Shown here: positions 8,318 to 16,954 of the stretch, piece after piece | Layout: every line of letters starts with the position of its first letter | How positions within the stretch are numbered: position 1 is the stretch's first letter | DNA from: Legionella_A sp963772805 | GTDB taxonomy: Bacteria > Pseudomonadota > Gammaproteobacteria > Legionellales > Legionellaceae | Length of the DNA: 64,000 bases | Direction of reading: 5' to 3' | NCBI GenBank assembly: GCA_963772805.1 | Contig: CAVYYU010000008.1 | Span: 558,001-622,000, forward strand | Program-made: the position numbers and the translations under genes | The notes under the pieces: model-generated | What the model was told of the DNA's origin: nothing | The model's input: only the letters and a program-made list of their open reading frames with translations | The model's database searches: none

Positions 8318-9408
8318 TGGCTACAGTAGATATGATCAGCGTCAGTAAATATTATGACGATAACAGTATTTTAAATCAGGTCAGTTTGAAGATTGAAAAG
8401 GGTGAATTTGTGGCAGTGGTGGGCCCATCAGGCAGTGGTAAATCCACGTTGCTAAGATTGGTGGCGGGTCTTGATACTGTAAGCAGTGGCAGCATATTAA
8501 TTAATAATCAATGTGTGAATAAAATACCGGCAGCAAAACGAAACATGGCTATGGTATTTCAGAGTTACGCGCTATACCCTCATATGACAGTGTTTGCCAA
8601 CATGGCATATGGTTTGAAAATGCGAGGCATGCCTAAAAAGCAGATTCAGGCGCGTGTTGAAGAAGTGGCTGAAATGTTGCAACTTGGTGACTATCTGTAT
8701 CGAAAACCAATGTCGCTTTCAGGTGGGCAACGTCAACGCGTAGCGATGGGGCGCGCCATTGTGCGTTCGCCGGCTGTGTTTTTATTCGACGAGCCGCTAT
8801 CAAATCTTGATGCAAAGCTGCGTACGGAAATGCGTCATGAAATTAGAAAGCTGCATCAGCAGCTGAATACCACTTGCATATATGTAACGCACGATCAGAC
8901 CGAGGCAATGACTTTAGCGGATCGCGTGTTGATTTTAAATAAAGGAAACGTCGAGCAAGTAGGAACGCCACAGGAGCTTTATCAAACCCCAGCGACACTT
9001 TTTGTAGCGGGATTTATTGGCACTTACCCAATGAATTTTTTGCCAGCCAAAATTGATTTGGACGCTAAAAAAGTGATAACAGAGGTCGGGCTGGAATTAC
9101 CGCTACCTTTATTGGAAACACAGGTTGAGAATGGAGACTCGGTAGTCGTGGGTATTCGACCTGAGCATATGATAATAGTGCCCGCAGGCAGCCCCGGAAG
9201 CATTTTGACGCAGGTCGAATATATTGATGACATGGGTGCGGATAAGCTTGTCCAAGTCGTATCCATGATTGAGCCTGTATCACTTCTGGTGCGCGTTTTT
9301 GATGATATTCACCTAGCTAATTCACAGCTTTCATTGGACGTGACTGTGAAAAAAGCGAATTTATTTTGTAAACAAACGGGCTTCAGGATAGGGGGATGGA
9401 ATGACTAA
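8317..9408 (+). CDS. ugpC: Glycerol-3-phosphate ABC transporter ATPase UgpC
   Basis: A 363-residue ABC ATPase of the MalK/UgpC type. Walker A 'GPSGSGKST' (~residues 37-45), Q-loop 'MVFQSYALYPHM', signature 'LSGGQRQRVAMGRA', Walker B 'VFLFDEPLSNLDAK' and the switch histidine in 'THDQTEAM' are all present. The C-terminal ~130 residues form the TOBE/MalK-like regulatory domain ('VVGIRPEHM'). It shares a TAATG with ugpE and overlaps the next gene by 8 bases. Confidence 0.9.
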   Translation: MATVDMISVSKYYDDNSILNQVSLKIEKGEFVAVVGPSGSGKSTLLRLVAGLDTVSSGSILINNQCVNKIPAAKRNMAMVFQSYALYPHMTVFANMAYGLKMRGMPKKQIQARVEEVAEMLQLGDYLYRKPMSLSGGQRQRVAMGRAIVRSPAVFLFDEPLSNLDAKLRTEMRHEIRKLHQQLNTTCIYVTHDQTEAMTLADRVLILNKGNVEQVGTPQELYQTPATLFVAGFIGTYPMNFLPAKIDLDAKKVITEVGLELPLPLLETQVENGDSVVVGIRPEHMIIVPAGSPGSILTQVEYIDDMGADKLVQVVSMIEPVSLLVRVFDDIHLANSQLSLDVTVKKANLFCKQTGFRIGGWND

Positions 9409-10324
9409 GAGCAAGGGTGAGAGTAAGACAAAGAAGCAATCTAGTGAAAAGATTAATAAAAATAAAAAAATACAACTGCTGAATAGGCCGCTATTTAGTT
9501 ACTGGCAAGCTTTCTATTTATCATTTTACTCAACGCGACTCTATGTTGATGTTTATAAACGCTGGCGTGGATTTGGCATTCTCTATATCTTATTGGCAAT
9601 CTTCATTGCGACAATCCCGTTATCGGCGCGTATTATTGTAATTTTCGATCACTATTTTGAAGAAAAAATGATGTTACCGCTTAAGTTGCTCCCTAAAATT
9701 TATGTGCAAAACGGTAAAGTTTCATCTGATAAAATTATGCCGTACTTGATTAAAAACAAAGAAGGTGAGGTAGTTGCAATCGTGGATAACACCGGCACAA
9801 TTACTGGAATGAGTGGTAATTATCCAGATTTGACGATATTGATCACCAAAGATAAAATTTTATATCGTCAACCAAAGCTGCCGTTGTTTTCTAATATCCC
9901 AGCCTCTTTTACAAGTAATGAAATTTATCAATCTTCACTTGGTAATACTAGTAATGAAGTGTTTGTTGGTGAGGACTGGGTCAAGTCCAGCGGTCTTTTG
10001 AAATTAAAGCTATTGAGTGAAGCGTTGGTCTATCCGATGATGGCGATGTTTTTTTTCTCAATATACATGGTTTTTATTCTTATTTTGGCAATGCTTGCGC
10101 AAGTATTTTCGCATGTTCTTTTTGGTGTGAAGCTCCGTTTTAAGGAGGCATCTCGCCTGCTCTCAGTGGCTGCAACACCACAAATTGCGTTTCTATTTAT
10201 TTTGCTTAGCATGAATATTACGTTTCCAGGTCTGGGCTTCCTTTATTGCGGACTCGTTGCTATTTATTTTAGCTATGGCGTGATATCAATCAAACGAGAA
10301 CGGAAAAACATGGTGCTTTTATGA
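9401..10324 (+). CDS. DUF1189 family membrane protein
   Basis: 307 residues: a lysine-rich cytoplasmic start (~35 residues), 'LFSYWQAFYLSFYSTRLYVDV' leading into a first helix (~60-80), a ~120-residue extracytoplasmic part, and three helices near the C-terminus (~210-300). This matches the DUF1189 pattern of two to four helices around a soluble domain; function unknown. It overlaps both ugpC (8 bases) and the following hydrolase (4 bases), so it is very likely co-expressed with the transporter. Confidence 0.72.
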   Translation: MTKSKGESKTKKQSSEKINKNKKIQLLNRPLFSYWQAFYLSFYSTRLYVDVYKRWRGFGILYILLAIFIATIPLSARIIVIFDHYFEEKMMLPLKLLPKIYVQNGKVSSDKIMPYLIKNKEGEVVAIVDNTGTITGMSGNYPDLTILITKDKILYRQPKLPLFSNIPASFTSNEIYQSSLGNTSNEVFVGEDWVKSSGLLKLKLLSEALVYPMMAMFFFSIYMVFILILAMLAQVFSHVLFGVKLRFKEASRLLSVAATPQIAFLFILLSMNITFPGLGFLYCGLVAIYFSYGVISIKRERKNMVLL

Positions 10325-11112
10325 GGGAACTGATTCATTTTGCACATGGCAATGGATTTCCTTCGCCTTGCTATCGACAATTTTTGCAACATTTGCAGGC
10401 GCGGTTCGATTATTGCTATATAGATCGCATTGGTCATTCTCCGGATTTTCCGGTCACAGATAACTGGCAAGCGTTAGTTGACGAAGTGATTGTAAGTGTT
10501 GAAACGCAGGCGATGCAACCGGTGATTGCGATAGGGCATTCGCTAGGTGGGGTATTAAGCTTTCTCGCAGCAATTGAGCAGCCATCGCTATTTAAAGCGG
10601 TAATTCTACTGGATTCACCGATAATTGGTCGATTGAAGTCCAGGGTTTTACGGTTATCAAAATCATTGGGCATGATTGATCATATAACGCCAGCTTTTCG
10701 TACTCGTGGAAGACAACAATCCTGGAAGACCAGGGAGCAAGCATTAGCCTACTTGAAAAGCAGGAAATTATTTAAAACATTTTCTGACGAATGCCTGGAT
10801 GATTATATTGATTATGGTTTGCAAAAAAACGAGAATGATTACTCATTGCGATTTAACCGTCAGATTGAATACCAGATTTATCGAACGATCCCGCATATCC
10901 TGCATGAATACGAAGGGCGGCTGAAAACACCAACCGCGTTGATTTATGGTAATAAAAGCAGCGTAATTGACAGTTCGGATTTGCGTTACATGAAAAGGCA
11001 TTATGGTGTCCTGTGCGAAGAAATTAATGGAACACACATGTTTCCCATGGAGCATCCCAAAGCGACGGCAAATTTAGTTCTAAAAATTCTGGACTCTATG
11101 AATATTAGCTAG
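10321..11112 (+). CDS. Alpha/beta hydrolase
   Basis: A 263-residue alpha/beta-hydrolase. The oxyanion region is 'HFAHGNGFPSP' near residue 7, the nucleophile elbow 'GHSLGG' near residue 74, and the C-terminal histidine lies in 'GTHMFPMEHP'. There is no signal peptide. Its start overlaps the DUF1189 gene by 4 bases, the last link in the ugp run. The position suggests a lipid or ester substrate whose glycerophosphate is taken up by Ugp, but the sequence gives no substrate. Confidence 0.82.
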   Translation: MRELIHFAHGNGFPSPCYRQFLQHLQARFDYCYIDRIGHSPDFPVTDNWQALVDEVIVSVETQAMQPVIAIGHSLGGVLSFLAAIEQPSLFKAVILLDSPIIGRLKSRVLRLSKSLGMIDHITPAFRTRGRQQSWKTREQALAYLKSRKLFKTFSDECLDDYIDYGLQKNENDYSLRFNRQIEYQIYRTIPHILHEYEGRLKTPTALIYGNKSSVIDSSDLRYMKRHYGVLCEEINGTHMFPMEHPKATANLVLKILDSMNIS

Positions 11113-11173
11113 CTGCATCTGCAAGCGCTTTGTTTTATTTGGGTTCGCCGCACCATTTTACAAGGAGAAGTTT

Positions 11174-13291
11174 GTGTTAATTAGTTTCATTGTTCTGGTC
11201 GTGCTTGCTACAGCCGGTTTGCTATTCATCAATCAAGCGTCAATTTCTGTTTGGACAATCAGTTATGCTCTATTTGCGTTGTTAGCGATGAAATATGGTG
11301 AGCCAGGTTTTGTCGCTCAGGGTTTTATGTGCATGGGGTTTGCCCTCTTATTATTAGGTGCGATCAGACCGTTACGAATTAAACTTTTGTCACGTCATTT
11401 ATTCAAAGTGGTGAGTAAAGCGATGCCAGTGATGTCTGCCACGGAGCGCGAGGCTCTTGAGGCGGGGACGGTAAGCTGGGAGGGTGATCTGTTTAGTGGG
11501 GCGCCTGATTTTGATGTTTTGTTGAAAGCACCGACTGTGCCGTTGAGCACAGAGGAGCAATCGTTCCTGGAAGGCCCCGTAAAAACGCTTTGTCGCATGG
11601 TCGATGAGTGGGATATCACTCATAACCTGACTGATATGCCTCCTGAAGTATGGAATTATATTAAAGACAATGGGTTCCTTGGGATGATCATTCCGAAACG
11701 TTATGGTGGTCTTGAATTCTCAGCGACTGCACAGATGTCTGTTTTAGCAATGCTCTATGGCAGGTCAATTACAGTAGCCTCAACCGTGGCTGTACCTAAT
11801 TCATTAGGCCCTGCAGAGTTATTGTTAAAATACGGTACAGAAGAACAAAAGGACCATTATCTTCCTCGTTTGGCTGACGGGCGAGATATTCCCTGTTTTG
11901 CCCTAACTGGCCCGAATGCTGGCTCTGATGCGGCTTCTATTCCCGATCAAGGGGTCGTATGCCTGCAAGAAATAAAGGGTAAAAAAACCGTGGGAATACG
12001 TTTAAATTGGGATAAACGTTATATTACATTGTGTCCAGTAGCGACTGTTATCGGTTTGGCATTTCGCTTATTTGATCCGGATAATTTACTAGGGAAAGGC
12101 CACGAACTCGGCATTACATGTGCGTTGATACCTTCAGAGACGCCGGGTGTTATCAAAGGTCGTCGACATTTTCCCTTAAACATAGCTTTTTTGAATGGAC
12201 CCACTCAAGGTGAAAATGTTTTTATCCCCATGGATTATGTGATCGGCGGGGCTGAAATGGTGGGGCAGGGTTGGCGTATGTTGATGGAATGCTTGAGTGC
12301 CGGTCGCGCTATATCACTGCCATCCAGTGCATCGGGCGGTGTGCAGGCGGTGGGGTTGGCCTGCGGTGCATATGCCCGTGTCCGTAAACAATTTAACCAA
12401 CCAATTGGTAAATTTGAAGGCATAGAAGAGCCTCTTGCGAGGATTGCTGGAAATGCATATATCATTGACGCAGCTCTAACAATGACCGCAGCGGCAGTTG
12501 AACATGGTGCAAAGTCTGGTGTGGCAGGTGCTATATTAAAATCACATACCACAGAGATGGCACGTCAAAGCGTTATTGATGCGATGGATATTCATGGTGG
12601 TAAGGGCATTTGCCTTGGACCAAATAATTATTTGGGGCGCGCCTATCAGGGGGCCGCTATCAGTATTACTGTAGAAGGCGCAAATATTTTAACCCGTAGT
12701 TTAATTATATTTGGACAAGGTGCTATTCGATGCCATCCTTATGTATTCCGTGAAATCGAAAGCGTTCGAACTCATGATTTAGATGCATTTGATCAGGCAA
12801 TATGGGGACATTTTGGTTTTATTCTGGGTAACTTGACCAAATCAATCTTGTTTGCTTTGACGGATGCACGGATGACCAAAGCACCAGCTGCGGTCACCAA
12901 GCGTTATTATCAGTTAATCCACCGCTATAGCTGCAATTTGGCATTTCTTGCCGATTTTTCTATGATGACGCTCGGTGCAGAGTTAAAACGCAGGGAAAAG
13001 ATTTCTGCCCGTTTAGGGGATGTGTTAAGTAACCTCTATCTTGCTTCTGGTGTTTTGAAACGTTTTCATGACGATGGGGAGCCTATGGGCGATTTACCCC
13101 TTGTTGATTGGAGTTGCCAACAGTTACTTCATCAATGTGAGTTGGCGATACAAGGTGTCATCGCAAACTTCCCATCGCGTTGGGCGCGAGTGGTGTTAAA
13201 AATAATCTTACAACCATTTGGAAGTCAGCGACGTAAGCCTCTTGATAAGCTGGGCCAGAAGTTGGCTCGTATATTGACTGAAACCAAGTGA
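11174..13291 (+). CDS. fadE: Acyl-CoA dehydrogenase FadE, main part, C-terminus cut by frameshift
   Basis: A 705-residue FAD-dependent acyl-CoA dehydrogenase for the first step of fatty-acid beta-oxidation. It has a GTG start after AAGGAGAAG. Residues 1-65 form two membrane helices, as in E. coli FadE. The dehydrogenase core includes 'CFALTGPNAGSDAAS' and 'IDAMDIHGGKGICLG'. E. coli FadE is 814 residues; this frame stops early at 'ILTETK', and the missing family C-terminus continues one base out of frame in 13293-13637. Either the gene is a recent frameshift mutant or there is a sequence error near 13280-13291. The catalytic core is complete. Confidence 0.88.
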   Translation: MLISFIVLVVLATAGLLFINQASISVWTISYALFALLAMKYGEPGFVAQGFMCMGFALLLLGAIRPLRIKLLSRHLFKVVSKAMPVMSATEREALEAGTVSWEGDLFSGAPDFDVLLKAPTVPLSTEEQSFLEGPVKTLCRMVDEWDITHNLTDMPPEVWNYIKDNGFLGMIIPKRYGGLEFSATAQMSVLAMLYGRSITVASTVAVPNSLGPAELLLKYGTEEQKDHYLPRLADGRDIPCFALTGPNAGSDAASIPDQGVVCLQEIKGKKTVGIRLNWDKRYITLCPVATVIGLAFRLFDPDNLLGKGHELGITCALIPSETPGVIKGRRHFPLNIAFLNGPTQGENVFIPMDYVIGGAEMVGQGWRMLMECLSAGRAISLPSSASGGVQAVGLACGAYARVRKQFNQPIGKFEGIEEPLARIAGNAYIIDAALTMTAAAVEHGAKSGVAGAILKSHTTEMARQSVIDAMDIHGGKGICLGPNNYLGRAYQGAAISITVEGANILTRSLIIFGQGAIRCHPYVFREIESVRTHDLDAFDQAIWGHFGFILGNLTKSILFALTDARMTKAPAAVTKRYYQLIHRYSCNLAFLADFSMMTLGAELKRREKISARLGDVLSNLYLASGVLKRFHDDGEPMGDLPLVDWSCQQLLHQCELAIQGVIANFPSRWARVVLKIILQPFGSQRRKPLDKLGQKLARILTETK

Positions 13292-13292
13292 A

Positions 13293-13637
13293 ACACGTTC
13301 GCGTTTAACCCGTTTGGTGTTTTGCGACCCATTGGATAATTGTCCCTTAGGTCGATTAGAGGATGCTTTTCATCAGCTTTGTGCCGTCGATGAGCAAGAA
13401 AAGAAAGTGATGCGTGCCGTCAAAGAAGGAACACTGCGTTCATTAACGTTGTTGGAACAAATTAACGAGGCAAAAGAGCTGGGTATACTCAATGCGAAGG
13501 AAACTAAGCAGTTGAAAAACGCGGAGCTTGCGCGACAAGAAGTTATCGCCGTTGATGATTTTGCTCATGATGAGTTAGCTCGTCATGACCAAGCTGCAAA
13601 GATGGCGGCTAAAAAAGAGCGCATTAGCTCAAGTTGA
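13293..13637 (+). pseudogene. fadE: FadE C-terminal tail, out of frame
   Basis: Read in the +1 frame, bases 13284-13637 encode 'KPSETRSRLTRLVFC...' through 'EVIAVDDFAHDELARHD', matching the E. coli FadE tail (which has 'SINVDDFDPEELA'). Joining it to the upstream frame gives about 820 residues, normal for FadE. It has no ribosome site of its own, so I read it as the detached end of fadE rather than a separate gene. Confidence 0.8.
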
Positions 13638-14034
13638 GTAATGTCTGCATGGTAACATCATGAGTTATATAGCGCAGCTCAAATCTGATTGTTCACTGAG
13701 GTTATAAGTTGGCCTTGTAGGATAACAATAATATACTTGTAGGCATCAGCCTCTGATCCAGTTGGTTTGTTTGGGCGTGCCGCGTGCGGCTTGCCTAACT
13801 TAAACGAGTCCTCTCCATGCCAAAAATGGTGGGGTATTTGGAGGTCTTAGATTGACCAGAAAGCGGATTTTTAAGGTAAGCAAGGTGGTGACAGTTTCAA
13901 CGTAGAGTTTGTACATTTTTCTGTGTTGTTGTATTTAGACAGTAGCGAGACTAAAAACAAAAAAATGGAGGCAATAAGATACACTGATTAAAATCAGATA
14001 ATGAATTAAGCCTTGTTATTCAGGAGCCGTGTAC
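13638..14034. other. Intergenic region between convergent fadE and minE
   Basis: 397 bases with no coding stretch. A GC-rich imperfect hairpin lies near 13776-13797 (GGCGTGCCGC paired with GCGGCTTGCC) but has no T-run on the plus side. Nothing else recognisable. Confidence 0.5.
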
Positions 14035-14292
14035 TTAGCTCAACGCTTCATCAGGCATTGTCACATTGAGCTCAAGCACCGCGCTATCACCTAAGCGCTC
14101 AAGATGCACACTGACCTGATCCCGATTAATTGGGATATACTTGGCAATTACGGCAAGTATTTCCTCCTGCAACTTTGGCAAGTAATCAGGCGTGCTTCGC
14201 TGCGAACGTTCGTGCGAAATAATGATTTGCAAGCGTTCTTTTGCTACTTTGGCCGTGGTATTACGTTTTCGTAAATAATTAAATATGCTCAT
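14035..14292 (-). CDS. minE: Cell division topological specificity factor MinE
   Basis: 85 residues, the normal MinE length. 'MSIFNYLRKRNTTAKVAKERLQIIISHERS' type N-terminus: a membrane-targeting amphipathic helix followed by the MinD-binding segment, then the dimerising C-terminal domain. MinE drives pole-to-pole oscillation of MinD, keeping the division inhibitor away from mid-cell. It overlaps the minD stop by 4 bases. Confidence 0.95.
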   Translation of the reverse strand: MSIFNYLRKRNTTAKVAKERLQIIISHERSQRSTPDYLPKLQEEILAVIAKYIPINRDQVSVHLERLGDSAVLELNVTMPDEALS

Positions 14293-15119
14293 GCCAGAAC
14301 ACCCTCCTTATTTTTACCGAACAGACGGCGCAGTATTCCTTTGCGCTCTTGGTTTACAAATCGCATGGGTCTTTCTTCGCCAAGGAAGCGGGCAACGGCA
14401 TCCTTGTAGGCATGGCCTGCATCACTGCTCTCATCGAGGATAACTGGCGTGCCGGTGTTTGAGGCTTTTAGTACCGCTTTGGATTCGGGGATAATTCCGA
14501 TTAATGGAATGGCCAGAATTTCCTTAACATCTTGAACAGATAACATTTCACCTTTTTCCACACGTTCTGGATCATAGCGTGTCAATAACAAATGTTCCTT
14601 AATTGGTTCGCTGCCATCAATGGCACGCTTGGTTTTGCTGGATAGTATTCCTAAAATTCGGTCAGAATCCCGTACGGAGGATACTTCCGGATTGGTTACT
14701 ACGATAGCTTCATCAGCAAAATACATGGCCATTAAGGCGCCAGCTTCAATGCCTGCGGGTGAATCGCAGATAATGAACTCGAAATCTTTGGCTAATTCAT
14801 TCAGAATTTTTTCAACGCCATCGAGTGTCAAGGCATCCTTGTCACGCGTTTGTGATGCGGGCAGAATGAAAAGTTCCGGAACACGTTTGTCTTTTATAAG
14901 CGCTTGCTTTAAACTGGCCTCGCCATTGATAACATTGATGAAATCATAGACAACACGGCGCTCACAACCCATGATTATATCAAGGTTTCTAAGACCGATA
15001 TCAAAATCAATGACAACAGTTTTATGTCCTCTGAGCGCAAGGCCCGACGATATAGCAGCTGAAGAAGTGGTTTTACCCACGCCACCTTTACCAGAAGTAA
15101 CAACAATTATTTTAGCCAA
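14289..15119 (-). CDS. minD: Septum site-determining ATPase MinD
   Basis: ParA/MinD family ATPase with deviant Walker A 'TSGKGGVGKTT', Walker B 'FEFIICDSPAG' and a C-terminal amphipathic membrane helix ('GILRRLFGK'). I place the start at a TTG at 15119, giving 276 residues: AGGAAGG lies 8 bases upstream (15134-15128), and the protein then begins with AKIIVVTSGKGG like its relatives. A longer frame from a TTG at 15146 would add 9 untypical residues. minC, usually first in this operon, is absent from the window; upstream is the divergent guaB. Confidence 0.93.
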   Translation of the reverse strand: MAKIIVVTSGKGGVGKTTSSAAISSGLALRGHKTVVIDFDIGLRNLDIIMGCERRVVYDFINVINGEASLKQALIKDKRVPELFILPASQTRDKDALTLDGVEKILNELAKDFEFIICDSPAGIEAGALMAMYFADEAIVVTNPEVSSVRDSDRILGILSSKTKRAIDGSEPIKEHLLLTRYDPERVEKGEMLSVQDVKEILAIPLIGIIPESKAVLKASNTGTPVILDESSDAGHAYKDAVARFLGEERPMRFVNQERKGILRRLFGKNKEGVLA

Positions 15120-15349
15120 CGCTGAGCCCTTCCTGTTAGTTGACAAACAAATTTATACCAGTTTACACGTTATCTTCAACAATATTCAACTGTCTATTGA
15201 AAATTGGTAAAAGATAGGATATCTGAGCTGGTTTTGGTGATTGTTTTGTTACTTATTGAATTAAGTTTCGACAAATTAGCTGAACAGATATTTATCATTT
15301 ATAATAATGATTGTATAATTCATGGTTAACTTAATATCAGGAGTGCGGA

Positions 15350-16822
15350 ATGCCACTTTCTATCGTGCAACATGCTTTAACGTTCGATGATGTCTTACTC
15401 GTTCCCGCCCATTCGACCATTCTACCTAAGGATGTTTCTTTAAAAACCCGCTTGACTCGTGAAATCGAACTTAATATGCCGCTTGTTTCAGCTGCAATGG
15501 ATACAGTAACTGAATTTCGTCTTGCCATTGCACTAGCGCAAGAAGGGGGTATTGGTATTATTCATAAAAACATGAGTTATCTCGCTCAGGCTGACCAAGT
15601 TAGAAAAGTGAAAAAATTTGAAAGTGGGATGGTGAAAGACCCTATTTCTGTAGCACCTACCTTGACCGTTAAAGAATTATTGGACGTCATGGCGAAACAT
15701 AATTTTTCAGGTGTTCCTGTCGTTGAGGGTGAAAATTTAATTGGTATTGTTACCAGCCGTGATATTCGTTTTGAAACCAATTTGTTATTGCCCGTTTCAG
15801 CAGTAATGACTCCCAAAGAGCGTCTGGTTACCGTGAAAGAAGGTGCCAGTCGAGAGGTCATTCGCGGTCTTTTGCATAAGCATCGTCTTGAAAAACTATT
15901 GGTAGTAAATGAGGCGTTTTGCTTGCGTGGATTAATTACGGTTAAAGATATCCAAAAGGCGAAAGAAAATCCGTTTGCCTGTAAAGATGGGTCTGAGCAG
16001 TTACGAGTAGGCGCGGCTGTAGGTGTTGGCGAAGGTACCGATGAACGTGTTGCTGCCTTGGTTGATGCCGGCGTTGATGTGATCGTCGTAGATACCGCGC
16101 ATGGCCATTCACAAGGTGTATTAAACCGGGTTAAATGGATCAAAAAACATTTTCCTCATGTTCAAGTTATTGGCGGTAATATCGCAACGGCCGCGGCCGC
16201 AGCTGATTTGGTCGCAGCGGGAGCCGATGCTGTCAAGGTCGGTATTGGCCCCGGCTCTATCTGTACAACGCGTATTGTTACGGGTGTTGGTGTGCCTCAG
16301 ATTACTGCAATTGCAAATATAGCTGCTGGTTTAAAAGGTGCGGTACCGATAATTGCTGATGGCGGTATACGTTTTTCGGGTGATGTGGGCAAGGCGTTAG
16401 CTGCAGGTGCGAGCACTGTGATGCTTGGTGGTATGTTTGCAGGTACAGAAGAATCACCCGGTGAAATAGAGTTTTACCAAGGTCGTACGTATAAAGGTTA
16501 TCGTGGTATGGGCTCAATTGGTGCGATGTCACAGGCCCAAGGTTCGAGTGACCGTTATTTTCAGGATAGCAGCGAGGGGGCTGAAAAATTGGTTCCCGAG
16601 GGTATTGAAGGTCGGGTTCCTTATAAAGGACCCGTACATACTATTATACACCAGATGTTGGGTGGGTTGCGTTCATGCATGGGATACACCGGGTGTGAAA
16701 CGATTAGTGCATTGCAGGAAAAAGCGGAGTTTGTTCGTGTTACCAATGCTGGTATGCGTGAGTCGCATGTGCATGACGTCAGTATTACCAAGCAAGCCCC
16801 TAATTATCAGATTGATAATTAG
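15350..16822 (+). CDS. guaB: IMP dehydrogenase
   Basis: A 490-residue IMPDH oxidising IMP to XMP with NAD+, the rate-limiting step of GMP synthesis. It is a TIM barrel with catalytic C305 in 'GPGSICTTR' (same number as in E. coli), interrupted at ~residues 95-205 by two CBS domains ('FSGVPVVEGENLIGIVTSRD', 'LEKLLVVNEAFCLRGLITVKD'). The flap 'YKGYRGMGSIGAM' is present. CAGGAG precedes the ATG. A TATAAT at 15314-15319 may be its -10 box. guaA and tadA follow on the same strand. Confidence 0.96.
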   Translation: MPLSIVQHALTFDDVLLVPAHSTILPKDVSLKTRLTREIELNMPLVSAAMDTVTEFRLAIALAQEGGIGIIHKNMSYLAQADQVRKVKKFESGMVKDPISVAPTLTVKELLDVMAKHNFSGVPVVEGENLIGIVTSRDIRFETNLLLPVSAVMTPKERLVTVKEGASREVIRGLLHKHRLEKLLVVNEAFCLRGLITVKDIQKAKENPFACKDGSEQLRVGAAVGVGEGTDERVAALVDAGVDVIVVDTAHGHSQGVLNRVKWIKKHFPHVQVIGGNIATAAAAADLVAAGADAVKVGIGPGSICTTRIVTGVGVPQITAIANIAAGLKGAVPIIADGGIRFSGDVGKALAAGASTVMLGGMFAGTEESPGEIEFYQGRTYKGYRGMGSIGAMSQAQGSSDRYFQDSSEGAEKLVPEGIEGRVPYKGPVHTIIHQMLGGLRSCMGYTGCETISALQEKAEFVRVTNAGMRESHVHDVSITKQAPNYQIDN

Positions 16823-16856
16823 AACGAGGCTGGTATTAAATTAATAGGTGCAATTT

Positions 16857-16879
16857 CCTTCTCCTCTTGCGGGAGAAGG
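16857..16879 (+). terminator. Hairpin between guaB and guaA
   Basis: CCTTCTCC, a 7-base loop and GGAGAAGG give a perfect 8-bp stem 35 bases after the guaB stop codon. No T-run follows, so it may be an attenuating or mRNA-processing structure or a dispersed repeat rather than a full terminator. Confidence 0.45.
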
Positions 16880-16954
16880 CGGATGAGGGGTGTTAAAATC
16901 TCATGTTCGTAAGCCAGACAAACCCTCAACAGGAATTAAGAAGACTTAACACTT

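Noticed and set aside
13645..13670. GGTAACATCATGAGTTAT resembles the end of the IS at 0.4-1.9 kb
   Set aside because: Only partial similarity with a 3-base offset, no GGCAAC end and no second copy nearby; could be chance.
13776..13797. GC-rich hairpin as fadE/minE terminator
   Set aside because: Imperfect stem, no T-run on the plus strand and over 130 bases from either stop codon.
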